Shown: positions 46,282-54,986 of the stretch, in pieces
How positions within the stretch are numbered: position 1 is the first letter of the stretch
Layout: every line of letters begins with the position of its first letter
Source of the DNA: Lentimonas sp. CC4
GTDB taxonomy: Bacteria > Verrucomicrobiota > Verrucomicrobiia > Opitutales > Coraliomargaritaceae
NCBI RefSeq assembly: GCF_902728235.1
Contig: NZ_CACVBO010000001.1
Location: 3,062,001 to 3,126,000 of the forward strand
Direction of reading: 5' to 3'
Length of the DNA: 64,000 nt
The notes under the pieces: generated by a model
Told to the model about the DNA's origin: nothing
The model's input: the letters and a program-made list of their open reading frames with translations, nothing else
The model's database searches: none
Made by a program: the position numbers and the translations under genes

Positions 46282-48513
46282 CTAGTTGCCAATCACGGCA
46301 ATGACTTCCTCGATTCGTTGAGCGCTCTTGATTTGCTTGCGGCGTGGCTCAGAGCGGCAGCCTTTGGCGATCTCGGCAAGTGTGGAGAGATGCCCCTCAG
46401 TGTCTCCTGTCGGGCTGAGTAGGAAGAAGACAAAGTCGATGGCCTCATCTTGGCCTGGGATTTCGAGCCCATTCTTGAGCGACGCAATGTAACACACGCG
46501 GTAGTTCAGCTTGGAGCTATAAACGTGTGGAATCGCGATGCCGTGCCCCAAGAATGCAGGGAAGACACGCCCTTGAGCGCCGAGATCTTCGAGTATGGTT
46601 TCTTCCGACACGCCTTCGACGGCTTCGGCTGCGACGTGGGCGAGTTGCGTGTAGAGTTGCTCGACAGTGTCACACTCGATATTTAGGTAGCCTCCCATTT
46701 GCAGTGCTCGTAGCAGGAAGCCTTCGGAGCGGCGCAGACAGATGACTTCGTCGTCCTCTTTAACCATCTCTTTGAGGGCGCTGTCTTGTGGCACTGCCTT
46801 GAGTTGCTTGCTTCTGCGCACGAAGAGCGGATGCCAGTCTCCTGAGGGCAAAGTCATGCCTTCTTCCCACGTTACGGACTCGAAACTGCTTTCTTCTTGG
46901 AGCAATTCGCTACCGATGACTGCAGGGCGGGAGAGGTCACCGAAGACGGATACCCCAGTGAGCTGATCCTCCTTTGTTGTGCTATCAGAGGGGATCCAGC
47001 CAAAGACTTTCTCAGTGTCGAGCACTTCAGCCCAGCGTTGCATCAGGAGTTGGTTTAGCTCGACGTTATCGGTCAATGCTAAGACATAGCCTGCGCCAAA
47101 TAGCGCCTGCTCTTCTTCGTAAAGTTTCTCTGCTTCCATGCCATCGCAGAGCATGGCAGGTAAGCCATCCTTTTTTGCCAGTGCGATATTGCGCGCATTG
47201 GTGTCGAGCAGCATGACATCTTGTTCGTCTTCGCGGATCAGCTGCCGAGCCAATTCACGGCCGAAGTGGTGTGCTCCGATGATGAGCCAATCATTGGGCG
47301 CTGGACGTTGCACGCGCAGGAGCTTCGCCACCATCCCTGCCGATAAGCCCTGGATCAACACGGTCGCACAAATAATGGAGTAGACGAATGACTCCAATAG
47401 CGCTGCGCCTTCGGGATCGCCTTTAGACTGTAGAGACAAAGCAAATAACGATGCCATCGATGCCGCCACGACGCCTCGCGGAGCGACCCAGCTCAATAGC
47501 GCTTTCTCGCGTAATTTCAAAGCGGTGCCCCAAGACGAAACCGCGATACTGATGGGACGGATCAGCAGAATCACAGAAAATAGCACCCAACCGCCGCCAA
47601 TGGTGAAGAAATCGACGAATTGCTTTATTTCTAGGCGAGCCACGAGCAGTAAGAAGAGTAGGCCAATGAGTAGATCGACAATCTCGGCCTTGAAGGCTTT
47701 AACCTCTCGCAACTGGCGTGGCTTGTTCAGGCCGACGATCAATCCGGCTATGGTCACAGATAGTAGGCCAGCCTCGGGCTTGATCAGCTCGGTCAGCCCG
47801 AAGATCAGCATCGCGCTGGCGAGGGCAAACGCATTGACGATGTTATCCGGCACCCAGCCGTGTTTCATGAACCAGTAGATGAGATAGCCGCCAATGAAGC
47901 CGATCCCGCAACCACTCACGATGCGGATCATAAAATTCGGCAACGCCACCGCGCCACCACCTTCGACCACCCACTCGAAGCAAAGAATCGCGATGAAGAC
48001 ACCGATTGAATCGATCAACACCGCTTCCCAATGCAAAATGCTGCCAATCTTCTGATCAACGCGAATCCTACGTAGCAGCGGCACAATCACCGTCGGCCCT
48101 GTCACAATGATCAGGCTGCCCATCAGTAATGCGAAAGAGGGCGAAATCTCGAACACCAGAAAGGCCGTGAGCGCTGCGCCCAGCCAAGTGATCAGCACCC
48201 CGACGGTTAACAAGCGCTTGATGACCGTCGAGGTATGCGAGAAATCCTTAATATCGAGCGTCAATCCGCCCTCGAATAGTATCAGGCCGACGGCCAACGA
48301 CACGATCATCGGAAGAAACTCGCCCAATTCATTGGGATGCAACAGGTTGAGCCCTTCGGATCCGAGTGCAAAGCCACCCAGCAGTAGCAGCACGATGGTT
48401 GGCAGGTGCAGTCGGCGAGATAACACCGTGAGTAAGCAACCAGCACCGACAGCGAGGCAGAGCGCCCAGAGTGCGTGTTGAGTCGTAGCCATGGCGAGTA
48501 GCGGAATCATCAT
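46282..48513 (-). CDS. Cation/proton antiporter fused to TrkA-N and PTS EIIA-like domains
   Basis: The 743-residue protein has a CPA1-type antiporter part (about 1-400, 12 or so membrane segments; VTGPTVIVPLLRRI, HWEAVLIDSIG and IRPISIAVS-like helices), a TrkA-N-like Rossmann segment (about 407-520, DWLIIGAHHFGRELA) and a C-terminal PTS EIIA type 2-like domain (about 610-743) with the phospho-His motif FLGHGIAIPH. TrkA-N domains bind NAD or nucleotides; EIIA domains receive phosphate from PTS proteins. The order suggests ion transport tuned by redox and phosphorylation state. It lies just upstream of the channel gene. PTS partner proteins are not in the window. Confidence 0.88.
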   Translation of the reverse strand: MMIPLLAMATTQHALWALCLAVGAGCLLTVLSRRLHLPTIVLLLLGGFALGSEGLNLLHPNELGEFLPMIVSLAVGLILFEGGLTLDIKDFSHTSTVIKRLLTVGVLITWLGAALTAFLVFEISPSFALLMGSLIIVTGPTVIVPLLRRIRVDQKIGSILHWEAVLIDSIGVFIAILCFEWVVEGGGAVALPNFMIRIVSGCGIGFIGGYLIYWFMKHGWVPDNIVNAFALASAMLIFGLTELIKPEAGLLSVTIAGLIVGLNKPRQLREVKAFKAEIVDLLIGLLFLLLVARLEIKQFVDFFTIGGGWVLFSVILLIRPISIAVSSWGTALKLREKALLSWVAPRGVVAASMASLFALSLQSKGDPEGAALLESFVYSIICATVLIQGLSAGMVAKLLRVQRPAPNDWLIIGAHHFGRELARQLIREDEQDVMLLDTNARNIALAKKDGLPAMLCDGMEAEKLYEEEQALFGAGYVLALTDNVELNQLLMQRWAEVLDTEKVFGWIPSDSTTKEDQLTGVSVFGDLSRPAVIGSELLQEESSFESVTWEEGMTLPSGDWHPLFVRRSKQLKAVPQDSALKEMVKEDDEVICLRRSEGFLLRALQMGGYLNIECDTVEQLYTQLAHVAAEAVEGVSEETILEDLGAQGRVFPAFLGHGIAIPHVYSSKLNYRVCYIASLKNGLEIPGQDEAIDFVFFLLSPTGDTEGHLSTLAEIAKGCRSEPRRKQIKSAQRIEEVIAVIGN

Positions 48514-48629
48514 ATCGTATATTCTAATTTAAATCTTAATCCTGCTCTAAATCCTAATCGCAACATGCGCAGCAAGTGACATACCGATCTGGCCCGCGAT
48601 CAACAAGCATCGAGCAATCAAACTTCAAT

Positions 48630-49418
48630 TTAACTCTCGAAATTCTGGCACATACCGAGCGCTGGTGAAACTTCGGATGCCTTGCCTATCACTCGAGCGG
48701 GCACACCAGCCACACTAGTATGTGGTGGCACATCTTTAAGCACGACGCTACCAGCACCGACCTTCGCACATGCGCCGATCTCGACGTTGCCTAGGATCTT
48801 TGCCCCAGCACCGATCAACACGCCTGAGCGCACCTTCGGGTGACGATCACCACGGTCTTTACCAGTTCCGCCAAGTGTGACTTCGTGTAGAATTGAAACG
48901 TTGTCTTCGATGACAGAGGTCTCACCCGCAACAAAGCCAGTGGCGTGGTCGAGCAGTATCCCGCAGCCGATTTTGGCCGCTGGGTGGATGTCGACCGCGA
49001 ACGTCTCGGATATCAGGCTCTGCAAATACAGCGCCAACTCGGTGCGATCATGCTGCCAAAGGTGGTGAGCAACTCGGTAGCAGACCAATGCTTGGAATCC
49101 CTTAAAATAGAGCAGGGGGGTGAGCGCATCTGGGCAGGCTGGATCACGCTCATAGACGGCGATCATATCAGAGGCGACATCCTGCAAAATCATTGGCTCA
49201 TGCATGAATGCCTCGATAAACACGTCATGCAGCACGTTGACCGAAGTCGAGTGATTCACAAGTTTACGGGCCAGTCGGTAAGTCAGGCACTCGGCAAATG
49301 AACTACGGTCAAGGACAGTCTCCTTAAGTAAAGGCTTGAGCGCAGGCTCTCGAGCGACGATTTGCGCGGCTTCGTGGCGTATCTCTCCCCAGTGGGCGTC
49401 GAGGTCAATTGGTTGCAT
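48630..49418 (-). CDS. cysE: Serine O-acetyltransferase (CysE)
   Basis: The 262-residue protein has the alpha-helical N-terminal domain of CysE (IRHEAAQIVAREP, YFKGFQALVCYR) and a left-handed beta-helix of hexapeptide repeats (LLDHATGFVAGETSV, GVLIGAGAKILGNVEIG). The His of the FVAGETSV area and KDRGDRHPKV block are catalytic in the family. It makes O-acetylserine from serine and acetyl-CoA, the first step of cysteine synthesis. It is 53 bp after bioC on the same strand, which may connect sulfur supply to biotin synthase (cysteine-derived sulfur). The C-terminal tail is longer than the minimal family. Confidence 0.95.
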   Translation of the reverse strand: MQPIDLDAHWGEIRHEAAQIVAREPALKPLLKETVLDRSSFAECLTYRLARKLVNHSTSVNVLHDVFIEAFMHEPMILQDVASDMIAVYERDPACPDALTPLLYFKGFQALVCYRVAHHLWQHDRTELALYLQSLISETFAVDIHPAAKIGCGILLDHATGFVAGETSVIEDNVSILHEVTLGGTGKDRGDRHPKVRSGVLIGAGAKILGNVEIGACAKVGAGSVVLKDVPPHTSVAGVPARVIGKASEVSPALGMCQNFES

Positions 49419-49471
49419 AGTGTAAAAATTGGATAGTGTTTCTGGTAGTGAACACCATGCAAAAATTACGG

Positions 49472-50233
49472 CTACGAGCTAGCCTTCAATTCCACACGGC
49501 AGAATGTCCAAGTCGCATAGACTCCCTGCGCATCGCTAAATTGCAACTCATAGTCTCGAAAAAAACGCATCATTTGACTGGGCGATATTTTCCGCGAAAC
49601 TGCTGTGCCCGTGCTATGGAGTGATTTCCAGAAATCAAGGGCACTAGGGTAGTGATAACGTCGCTCATCAGACTCCATGCGCACAATTTCTAGCCCTGCT
49701 GATTCAAAGATCGTTCGCCATGCTGCATCGCCCCGCCAAATCAGGGGACTTTCGCCGCCAGTCACCGCAAACATTTCAGGTAAACTTGGCTCAATAAAGA
49801 AACCCGCCAGTATGTGTCCATTGGCATTTAGCAATTCGCGCCAGTTGCGCATGACCTGCACGGGTTCTTTCGCCCACTGCAGCACACTTGAGGCTGCCAC
49901 GAGATCCCATTGACCGCCATTCTCAGGCTGCGCCGCCCAGGCATCGCGCACCGAGTGTGTTGCCGAAGGATACTTTGCCTCACAAAGCTCGACCATCGCC
50001 GGCTCGATGTCGCTGCTTTCCAAATATTTAAAGTGTTCAACGAGATGGCGGGTCAGTAAGCCCGTGCCCGCGCCGAACTCCAAGCAGCGTGCTGAATCAG
50101 TCGCCTCAGGTAGCCACTGTGCCAGCCACTGCGAGGCATGTGTCTGCACAAATGCATGTGCCTCGTAGCTACTCGATTTCTTCCCGAAGGAAGCGGCAGG
50201 GTTTACATTTCGAGGAAACATGGTCAGCGGCAT
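49472..50233 (-). CDS. bioC: Malonyl-ACP O-methyltransferase (BioC)
   Basis: The 253-residue protein is a class I SAM methyltransferase: CLEFGAGTGLLTRHL is motif I and WDLVAASSVLQWA motif IV. BioC methylates the free carboxyl of malonyl-ACP (or CoA) to disguise it for elongation into pimeloyl-ACP. N-terminal NPAASFGKKSSSYEAHA matches the BioC start. The gene is in the biotin cluster, 11 bp after the BioH-like gene. Gene-level identity is supported by both sequence pattern and context. Confidence 0.88.
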   Translation of the reverse strand: MPLTMFPRNVNPAASFGKKSSSYEAHAFVQTHASQWLAQWLPEATDSARCLEFGAGTGLLTRHLVEHFKYLESSDIEPAMVELCEAKYPSATHSVRDAWAAQPENGGQWDLVAASSVLQWAKEPVQVMRNWRELLNANGHILAGFFIEPSLPEMFAVTGGESPLIWRGDAAWRTIFESAGLEIVRMESDERRYHYPSALDFWKSLHSTGTAVSRKISPSQMMRFFRDYELQFSDAQGVYATWTFCRVELKASS

Positions 50234-50244
50234 ATGAGAGCGAT

Positions 50245-50859
50245 TTAGTAAGTTTCAATTTGGGGCAACGAGGCAAAGAGCTCATGGTATGAGTGGCTAC
50301 AATTATCGATCAACTGACATTTAGACCATTGGGAATTCAGAACAATGCCTCGAACGAGGGCGTCCGTCAATCCGACGTAACCTTTAACACGGCACAATAG
50401 AGCTGTATCTGCTTGTAGACCAGCTAATTGCTCTAGTCCCCAGGTGAGGTCTTCGACTGGGTAGGGTAAATGCCGAGTGGGTTCATCAGTTAATCCTGAC
50501 AATCGATAGAAGAGCTTGATCGCCTTCTCAGGTTGCAATTCCAGTCGCATTTGAAGGATGCCAAGCGAAGCACGTGGGGTCGTGCCACCCATCCGACTCT
50601 CTTTACAAAATGCAGTGAACGGTGCAAGGCAGGTCACTTCGGCATCCTCCGGCACACGTGCCAGTTCAGACAGTAGAATCAGGCTGCCCAACGAATATCC
50701 GCCGATACGCTTCGCGCCACTGCGTAGCACTGCCTCGAAGGCGTCTGGCGTGGGTGCGAGCACCTCATGCGAATAGTTAGGCAAGGCCGCCTCGGCCGCC
50801 GCTTTGAAGCGATCTGGGCAAATGCCCCAGCCGCTAATCCATATCCAAGTATTAGACAT
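50245..50859 (-). CDS. bioH: Pimeloyl-ACP methyl ester esterase, BioH-like
   Basis: A 204-residue alpha/beta-hydrolase starts at ATG 50859, which overlaps the end of the bioDF gene by 8 bp (longer starts reach 50880). IGGYSLGSLI contains the nucleophile Ser, and the C-terminal NCSHSYHELFASLP the His. BioH removes the methyl ester after elongation to pimeloyl-ACP. Sequence similarity to E. coli BioH is weak (short for the family), so it could be one of the alternative esterases (BioG, BioJ, BioV types). Position between bioDF and bioC supports the role. Confidence 0.7.
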   Translation of the reverse strand: MSNTWIWISGWGICPDRFKAAAEAALPNYSHEVLAPTPDAFEAVLRSGAKRIGGYSLGSLILLSELARVPEDAEVTCLAPFTAFCKESRMGGTTPRASLGILQMRLELQPEKAIKLFYRLSGLTDEPTRHLPYPVEDLTWGLEQLAGLQADTALLCRVKGYVGLTDALVRGIVLNSQWSKCQLIDNCSHSYHELFASLPQIETY

Positions 50860-52648
50860 TATCAGTGTTTCCATGCTCAAAGCAGGCGACTAGCAGTGAA
50901 GTGTCCTGCTCCGTGAGCGTTGATTTAAGTGAAATTCGTAGCCGAGCTTGCCCTAGTGGCACAGTTGGTGGACGTATTGCGCCGACGCGAATGCCCGCCT
51001 CTAATAACCGAGCGGCCATCTCTAGCGCATTCTTTGAAGTGCCACAGAGCACCGGCAGCACAGCAGAATCCGTGCCTAGCACCTCCCAACCGAATCCGCG
51101 AAGTCGTGCACGTAAGTCACGTGCTGCTGCCTGTCCCTGCGTGCGCCATTCGGGATGCTGTTGAATAAGCTCAATCGCTGCCTGAGCAGTCGCTGCAGAC
51201 GACGGCGGTAAATAGGTTGAGTAGATGAATTCGCCTGCCTCATTCACGCAATAGTCGCGCATCCATGCATCCTTGAAGATGGTATAGGCTCCTGAAGCAG
51301 CCAATGCCTTACCAAATGTGCCGACCAATATATCTACCTCATCCAAAACGCCATCAGCTTCAGCGAGCCCAGAGCCCGTTTCGCCATACCAACCAATCGC
51401 ATGTGCCTCGTCTAAGATCCATTTAAATGTGTATTTGGATTTTAAATACGCGATCTGCTTGAGATCCGGCGCATCGCCATCCATCGAATACACACTCTCA
51501 GTGACGAGATGAATTTTGCGCGTGCCATGGTGCTGTTTGAGCAACGACTCCAAATGAGACAGGTCGTTATGACGAAAACGTATGATTCGCGCGCCACTCT
51601 GTAATGCGCCACTAATCAAACTATGATGAATCAAGCGGTCCGCGAGGATAAGGTCCTCACTGTCCACAAAGTGTTTCAGTAGCGCTTGGTTTGCCGCGTA
51701 ACCGCTATTCCAAACCAACGCAGCGCGTTGATCATACCAATTGCTCAACGTCGCTTCCAAGTCGGCATGCGCCGCAGTGTAACCGCTGATCAGTGGCGAT
51801 GCCGAGGACGACGTGCCCCATTTGGCGACTGCTAGATACGCTGCTTCAACGAGGGCAGGGTGGTGCCGTAAGCCGAGCGTATCGTTGTCCGACAGGTTCA
51901 AGCTACGCTCATCATGGTGACGCACCTTGGTCTCGCGAAAGACATGATTCGCTTTACGTGCTTCAAGTTTCGCAATGCGTGGGTTTTGAACTTCAGCAGG
52001 AGCGAGTTCCGATTTAGTTACAATTCGCAACAAGTCTGGCGCTAGGAGCTCAAAAACATGTGCACCTGAATGAACACACCCCAGCAGCGTTAGCTCATGT
52101 TTGTTATACGCATCCAGGTTCGAAGCGTTAACCGCAGGATCTGGGGGGGTGACTGCATTCAGGATAAATGCATGCGGCCGACCTTGCAAATAGCTGTGTA
52201 ACAAGCGGCTTTGATTGATACTGCCTAGACGATTATCGACGACTGCGATCGTCAGGTCTGGCAAATACGCGTCGATGAAATCACGCCAATCTAACCCGCT
52301 CGGGTCGATCGGAACTGCAACACCTCCTGCACCTTCGATCAGGCGCACATCCGCTTCTGGTAGTTCTGCCAAGGCATTAATCAGTCCTGCAACGGTGGGT
52401 AATGAGGTGGCAGCATTGGCTTCCGCCATCGGTGCCAAGGGAGCCGGGTAGCTCATTAAGGTGTGCGCTGTTACATTCTCAGCATCTGCAAAGTTGCAGG
52501 CGCAATCCGCATCACCAGAGCCACCACAATCAATCGCTTTGACGATTTGCACAGTCAAGCCAGACGCCGAAAAATGCCGCGCCAACAGACCCGTGATGTA
52601 GGTCTTACCGACATCCGTGTCATTCGCGGTTATGAAAAAGGTCTGCAT
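50852..52648 (-). CDS. bioD-bioF: Fused dethiobiotin synthetase-KAPA synthase (BioD-BioF)
   Basis: One 598-residue frame holds two enzymes. Residues 1-195 match BioD: P-loop NDTDVGKT (9-16), EGAGGVAVP and the AVVDNRLGSIN block; it makes dethiobiotin from DAPA, CO2 and ATP. Residues about 235-598 match BioF, a PLP-dependent alpha-oxoamine synthase making KAPA from pimeloyl-ACP and alanine: the PLP Lys is Lys447 in GTFGKALAASGAY and LDEAHAIG is the co-factor Asp motif. No stop or frameshift separates the domains; a short linker joins them. It lies 86 bp after bioB, overlapping bioH. Confidence 0.93.
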   Translation of the reverse strand: MQTFFITANDTDVGKTYITGLLARHFSASGLTVQIVKAIDCGGSGDADCACNFADAENVTAHTLMSYPAPLAPMAEANAATSLPTVAGLINALAELPEADVRLIEGAGGVAVPIDPSGLDWRDFIDAYLPDLTIAVVDNRLGSINQSRLLHSYLQGRPHAFILNAVTPPDPAVNASNLDAYNKHELTLLGCVHSGAHVFELLAPDLLRIVTKSELAPAEVQNPRIAKLEARKANHVFRETKVRHHDERSLNLSDNDTLGLRHHPALVEAAYLAVAKWGTSSSASPLISGYTAAHADLEATLSNWYDQRAALVWNSGYAANQALLKHFVDSEDLILADRLIHHSLISGALQSGARIIRFRHNDLSHLESLLKQHHGTRKIHLVTESVYSMDGDAPDLKQIAYLKSKYTFKWILDEAHAIGWYGETGSGLAEADGVLDEVDILVGTFGKALAASGAYTIFKDAWMRDYCVNEAGEFIYSTYLPPSSAATAQAAIELIQQHPEWRTQGQAAARDLRARLRGFGWEVLGTDSAVLPVLCGTSKNALEMAARLLEAGIRVGAIRPPTVPLGQARLRISLKSTLTEQDTSLLVACFEHGNTDNV

Positions 52649-52734
52649 TCTGTATTGAATCGGAGGGATGGCCTCCGCGCCGTCAGCATATATTATTAGG
52701 ACGAGACGGAGCTCCTCCCTACCGTTAAAATTGG

Positions 52735-53751
52735 CTACGAGCTCGCAGCGGCCTCGCGTTCAGGTGCTTTGACTTTTACCACAGCCTTGCGACCTTGCTT
52801 CTCACGAGCCACTGCGGGGTCGAGTGAATGTAGGCCGAAGCGCTCCAACATTTTCTCGTCATCCGAAGCTTCTGGATTTGCCGTGGTCAATAGCTTGTTG
52901 CCGATGAAGATACTATTCGCGCCGGCGATGAAGCAGAGCGCTTGTGTCTCTTCGCTCATCGATTGGCGGCCAGCCGAAAGACGGACAGTGCTGCGTGGCA
53001 TCAGAATACGAGCCGTAGCAACCATACGCACGAACTCGATCGGATCGACAGGTTCTTGGTCACACATCGGCGTGCCTTCGACGGCGACCAACGCATTGAT
53101 CGGCACCGACTCGGGCTGAGGATCCAGGTTCGCCAACTCAACGAGTAGCTTTAAGCGGTCGTCCTCGGCTTCGCCCATACCAACGATACCACCGGAGCAG
53201 ACTTCGAGACCGGCCTTGCGCACATTCGAGAGCGTCTCAAGGCGGTCGTCATAGCTACGGGTCGAAATGACTTCTGTGTAATATTCGCGAGAGGTATCTA
53301 GATTATGATTATAAACTGTCATGCCTGCTTCTTTGAGTCGCTTGGCGTGATCCTCAGTTAATAGGCCGAGCGTGCAGCAGACCTCCATGCCCATTTGATC
53401 CACCGCACGGACGGATTCGAGCACGCTTTCAAACTGACGCTCATTAGAAGTGCCGCGCCATGCCGCCCCCATGCAGAAGCGAGTCGCGCCCGAGGCCTTG
53501 GCTTTGATTGCAGCCATCGTGACTTCTGCGGTGTCCATTAATGGCTCACGATCAACGAAAGTCGTGTAGCGAGAGGATTGCGCGCAATATTTGCAGTCTT
53601 CCGAGCAAGCACCTGTTTTTATGGATTGCAGCATCGAAAGCTGCACACCTGCAGGGTCTTGAAACTCATGGTGCGCTTGTTGAGCGCGAAACATCAGCGT
53701 AGTGAGAGGGAGATCATAAACCTCGCGAGCGGATTCAACTGTGACAGACAT
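52735..53751 (-). CDS. bioB: Biotin synthase (BioB)
   Basis: The 338-residue radical SAM enzyme has Cys49, Cys53 and Cys56 in CSEDCKYC for the SAM [4Fe-4S] cluster, YNHNLDTSREYY, and RLSAGRQSMSE with the Arg ligand of the second (sulfur-donor) cluster. It inserts sulfur into dethiobiotin. Length is typical. It is the first gene of the biotin operon; upstream is a TTGTTAA-TTAACAA operator-like repeat. The end has an Ala/Ser-rich tail. Confidence 0.96.
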   Translation of the reverse strand: MSVTVESAREVYDLPLTTLMFRAQQAHHEFQDPAGVQLSMLQSIKTGACSEDCKYCAQSSRYTTFVDREPLMDTAEVTMAAIKAKASGATRFCMGAAWRGTSNERQFESVLESVRAVDQMGMEVCCTLGLLTEDHAKRLKEAGMTVYNHNLDTSREYYTEVISTRSYDDRLETLSNVRKAGLEVCSGGIVGMGEAEDDRLKLLVELANLDPQPESVPINALVAVEGTPMCDQEPVDPIEFVRMVATARILMPRSTVRLSAGRQSMSEETQALCFIAGANSIFIGNKLLTTANPEASDDEKMLERFGLHSLDPAVAREKQGRKAVVKVKAPEREAAASS

Positions 53752-53773
53752 GCCGCCGTTGTAGGACTCTTAA

Positions 53774-53804
53774 TTGTTAAGGCAAATTAATTTTCGATTA
53801 ACAA
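53774..53804 (-). promoter_or_regulatory. BirA-like biotin repressor operator upstream of bioB
   Basis: TTGTTAA (53774-53780) and TTAACAA (53798-53804) are perfect inverted 7-mers separated by 17 bp, 23 bp before the bioB start. The known BirA operator pattern is TTGTTAAC with GTTAACAA separated by about 15-16 bp, which this closely resembles. Binding by a BirA repressor (biotin ligase with a helix-turn-helix) would repress bioB-bioDF-bioH-bioC when biotin is plentiful. birA itself is not in the window. Confidence 0.65.
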
Positions 53805-53842
53805 TGTAAGTTTAGCGTGTGTAATAACTAATAGTTGCTCGT

Positions 53843-54256
53843 CTAACTTTGATTCGACTTCCGTTTACGGCTACGTTTGGCTTCGCTGCGCTGCTTCAGA
53901 TCTTCGAGCACTTCAGGCGGTAATGAGCCCTTCGTAAACTTGAAGGTCTCGTTCTTGAGGTGCACAACAAACGAATTCCCGACATCATCAATTGAGAACT
54001 TCCCCCAGCGAGCAGTCGATAGGAGACTGCGGTTTTTCAACTGAATTCCTTTATTGTCGAAGCTGAGGATCCGGTAAGCTGTCAGCCCCATACGAATATA
54101 GATACATCCAAGAACTACGAACGCAGCTCCAATCGCGGGGTAGGCCGCAGCCGACATGATCAGGCAATAACTGCCGTATGCAATGGCGCCGATTCCGACC
54201 AAGCAGTTGGGCTTACGTTTTGATAGAGCCAGTTTGTAGTCGATCGTATCCATCAT
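53843..54256 (-). CDS. Small membrane protein of unknown function, coupled to the DUF695 gene
   Basis: A start at ATG 54256 gives a 4-base ATGA overlap with the upstream stop, arguing for translational coupling; the frame itself extends to 54271. The 137-residue product has two membrane segments (CLVGIGAIAYGSYCLIMSAA and YPAIGAAFVVLGCIYIRMGL), then a PH-like cytosolic part (FDNKGIQLKNRSLLSTARWG, FSIDDVGNSFVVHLKN) and a basic tail (KRSRKRKSNQS). No family function is known. Confidence 0.6.
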   Translation of the reverse strand: MMDTIDYKLALSKRKPNCLVGIGAIAYGSYCLIMSAAAYPAIGAAFVVLGCIYIRMGLTAYRILSFDNKGIQLKNRSLLSTARWGKFSIDDVGNSFVVHLKNETFKFTKGSLPPEVLEDLKQRSEAKRSRKRKSNQS

Positions 54257-54699
54257 CTGCCTGGCTGGCACATCTGGAAGACTTGCCTCAATTCATCCCA
54301 ATTCGGGTCGTCTTCGACAGTGAGGTCGATCGGTAATTGGGGTATGTTTGAAAGCGCTTGATTAATGCGAATGCCGACCTCGCTGACGTCCGACAGATAA
54401 AAATGCCATTCGCGCGTGCCGCCTGTAGTATAGACGAATGCAAGCACGGCCAAGCGATCTGGGTCGAGCACATCAATGAGCATATTTTCAAAGTCCTTCA
54501 TATCCGCACTTTGCGTGTCGTTCGGCATACCTGTGGCATCCGCTGCCTCGAACTGCCAAACGATCATAAGGCGACGTGGGTAGTTCGCATCCCCAAGGAA
54601 TCCTTCTAGGCTGGGGCGAAAGCGTAAGACCGACGGTCTTTCAGGATTTTTTCCTTTGGCAATATTCCAAGCGTCTGTGTTGGCGGCTTCTAATTTCAT
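54253..54699 (-). CDS. DUF695-type protein
   Basis: The 148-residue soluble protein shows the DUF695 pattern: RFRPSLEGFLGDANYPRRL, MPNDTQSADMKDFENMLID, VYTTGGTREWHFYLSDV and VEDDPNWDEL. DUF695 has no established function. It overlaps the next gene by 4 bp, so the pair is likely one unit. The two genes separate the biotin operon from the pyc promoter region. Confidence 0.7.
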   Translation of the reverse strand: MKLEAANTDAWNIAKGKNPERPSVLRFRPSLEGFLGDANYPRRLMIVWQFEAADATGMPNDTQSADMKDFENMLIDVLDPDRLAVLAFVYTTGGTREWHFYLSDVSEVGIRINQALSNIPQLPIDLTVEDDPNWDELRQVFQMCQPGR

Positions 54700-54986
54700 T
54701 TCTGTATACGGTCAGTGTTAAATACGATCCGAAACGTTAAGGGGCGAGGGCAGGCGATGTCACGCTTTTAGGCGACAGTCCGCTAAGAATGAAGGGGAGG
54801 GCAGGTGCAGGTCGGATACGCGATGCGACTCCGACCTGCGCAGAGGCTAGCCCGCATCCCTTGACTTCAAGTAAACGCTGCCCCCTGACTCACCTTTTCC
54901 ATTTAAACTCTTGCGACACTGCCTTGACTTGAGCGATTAGCTGGATTTGGTTCAAAGGCTACCCATTCAGAATTCTACTACCATCT

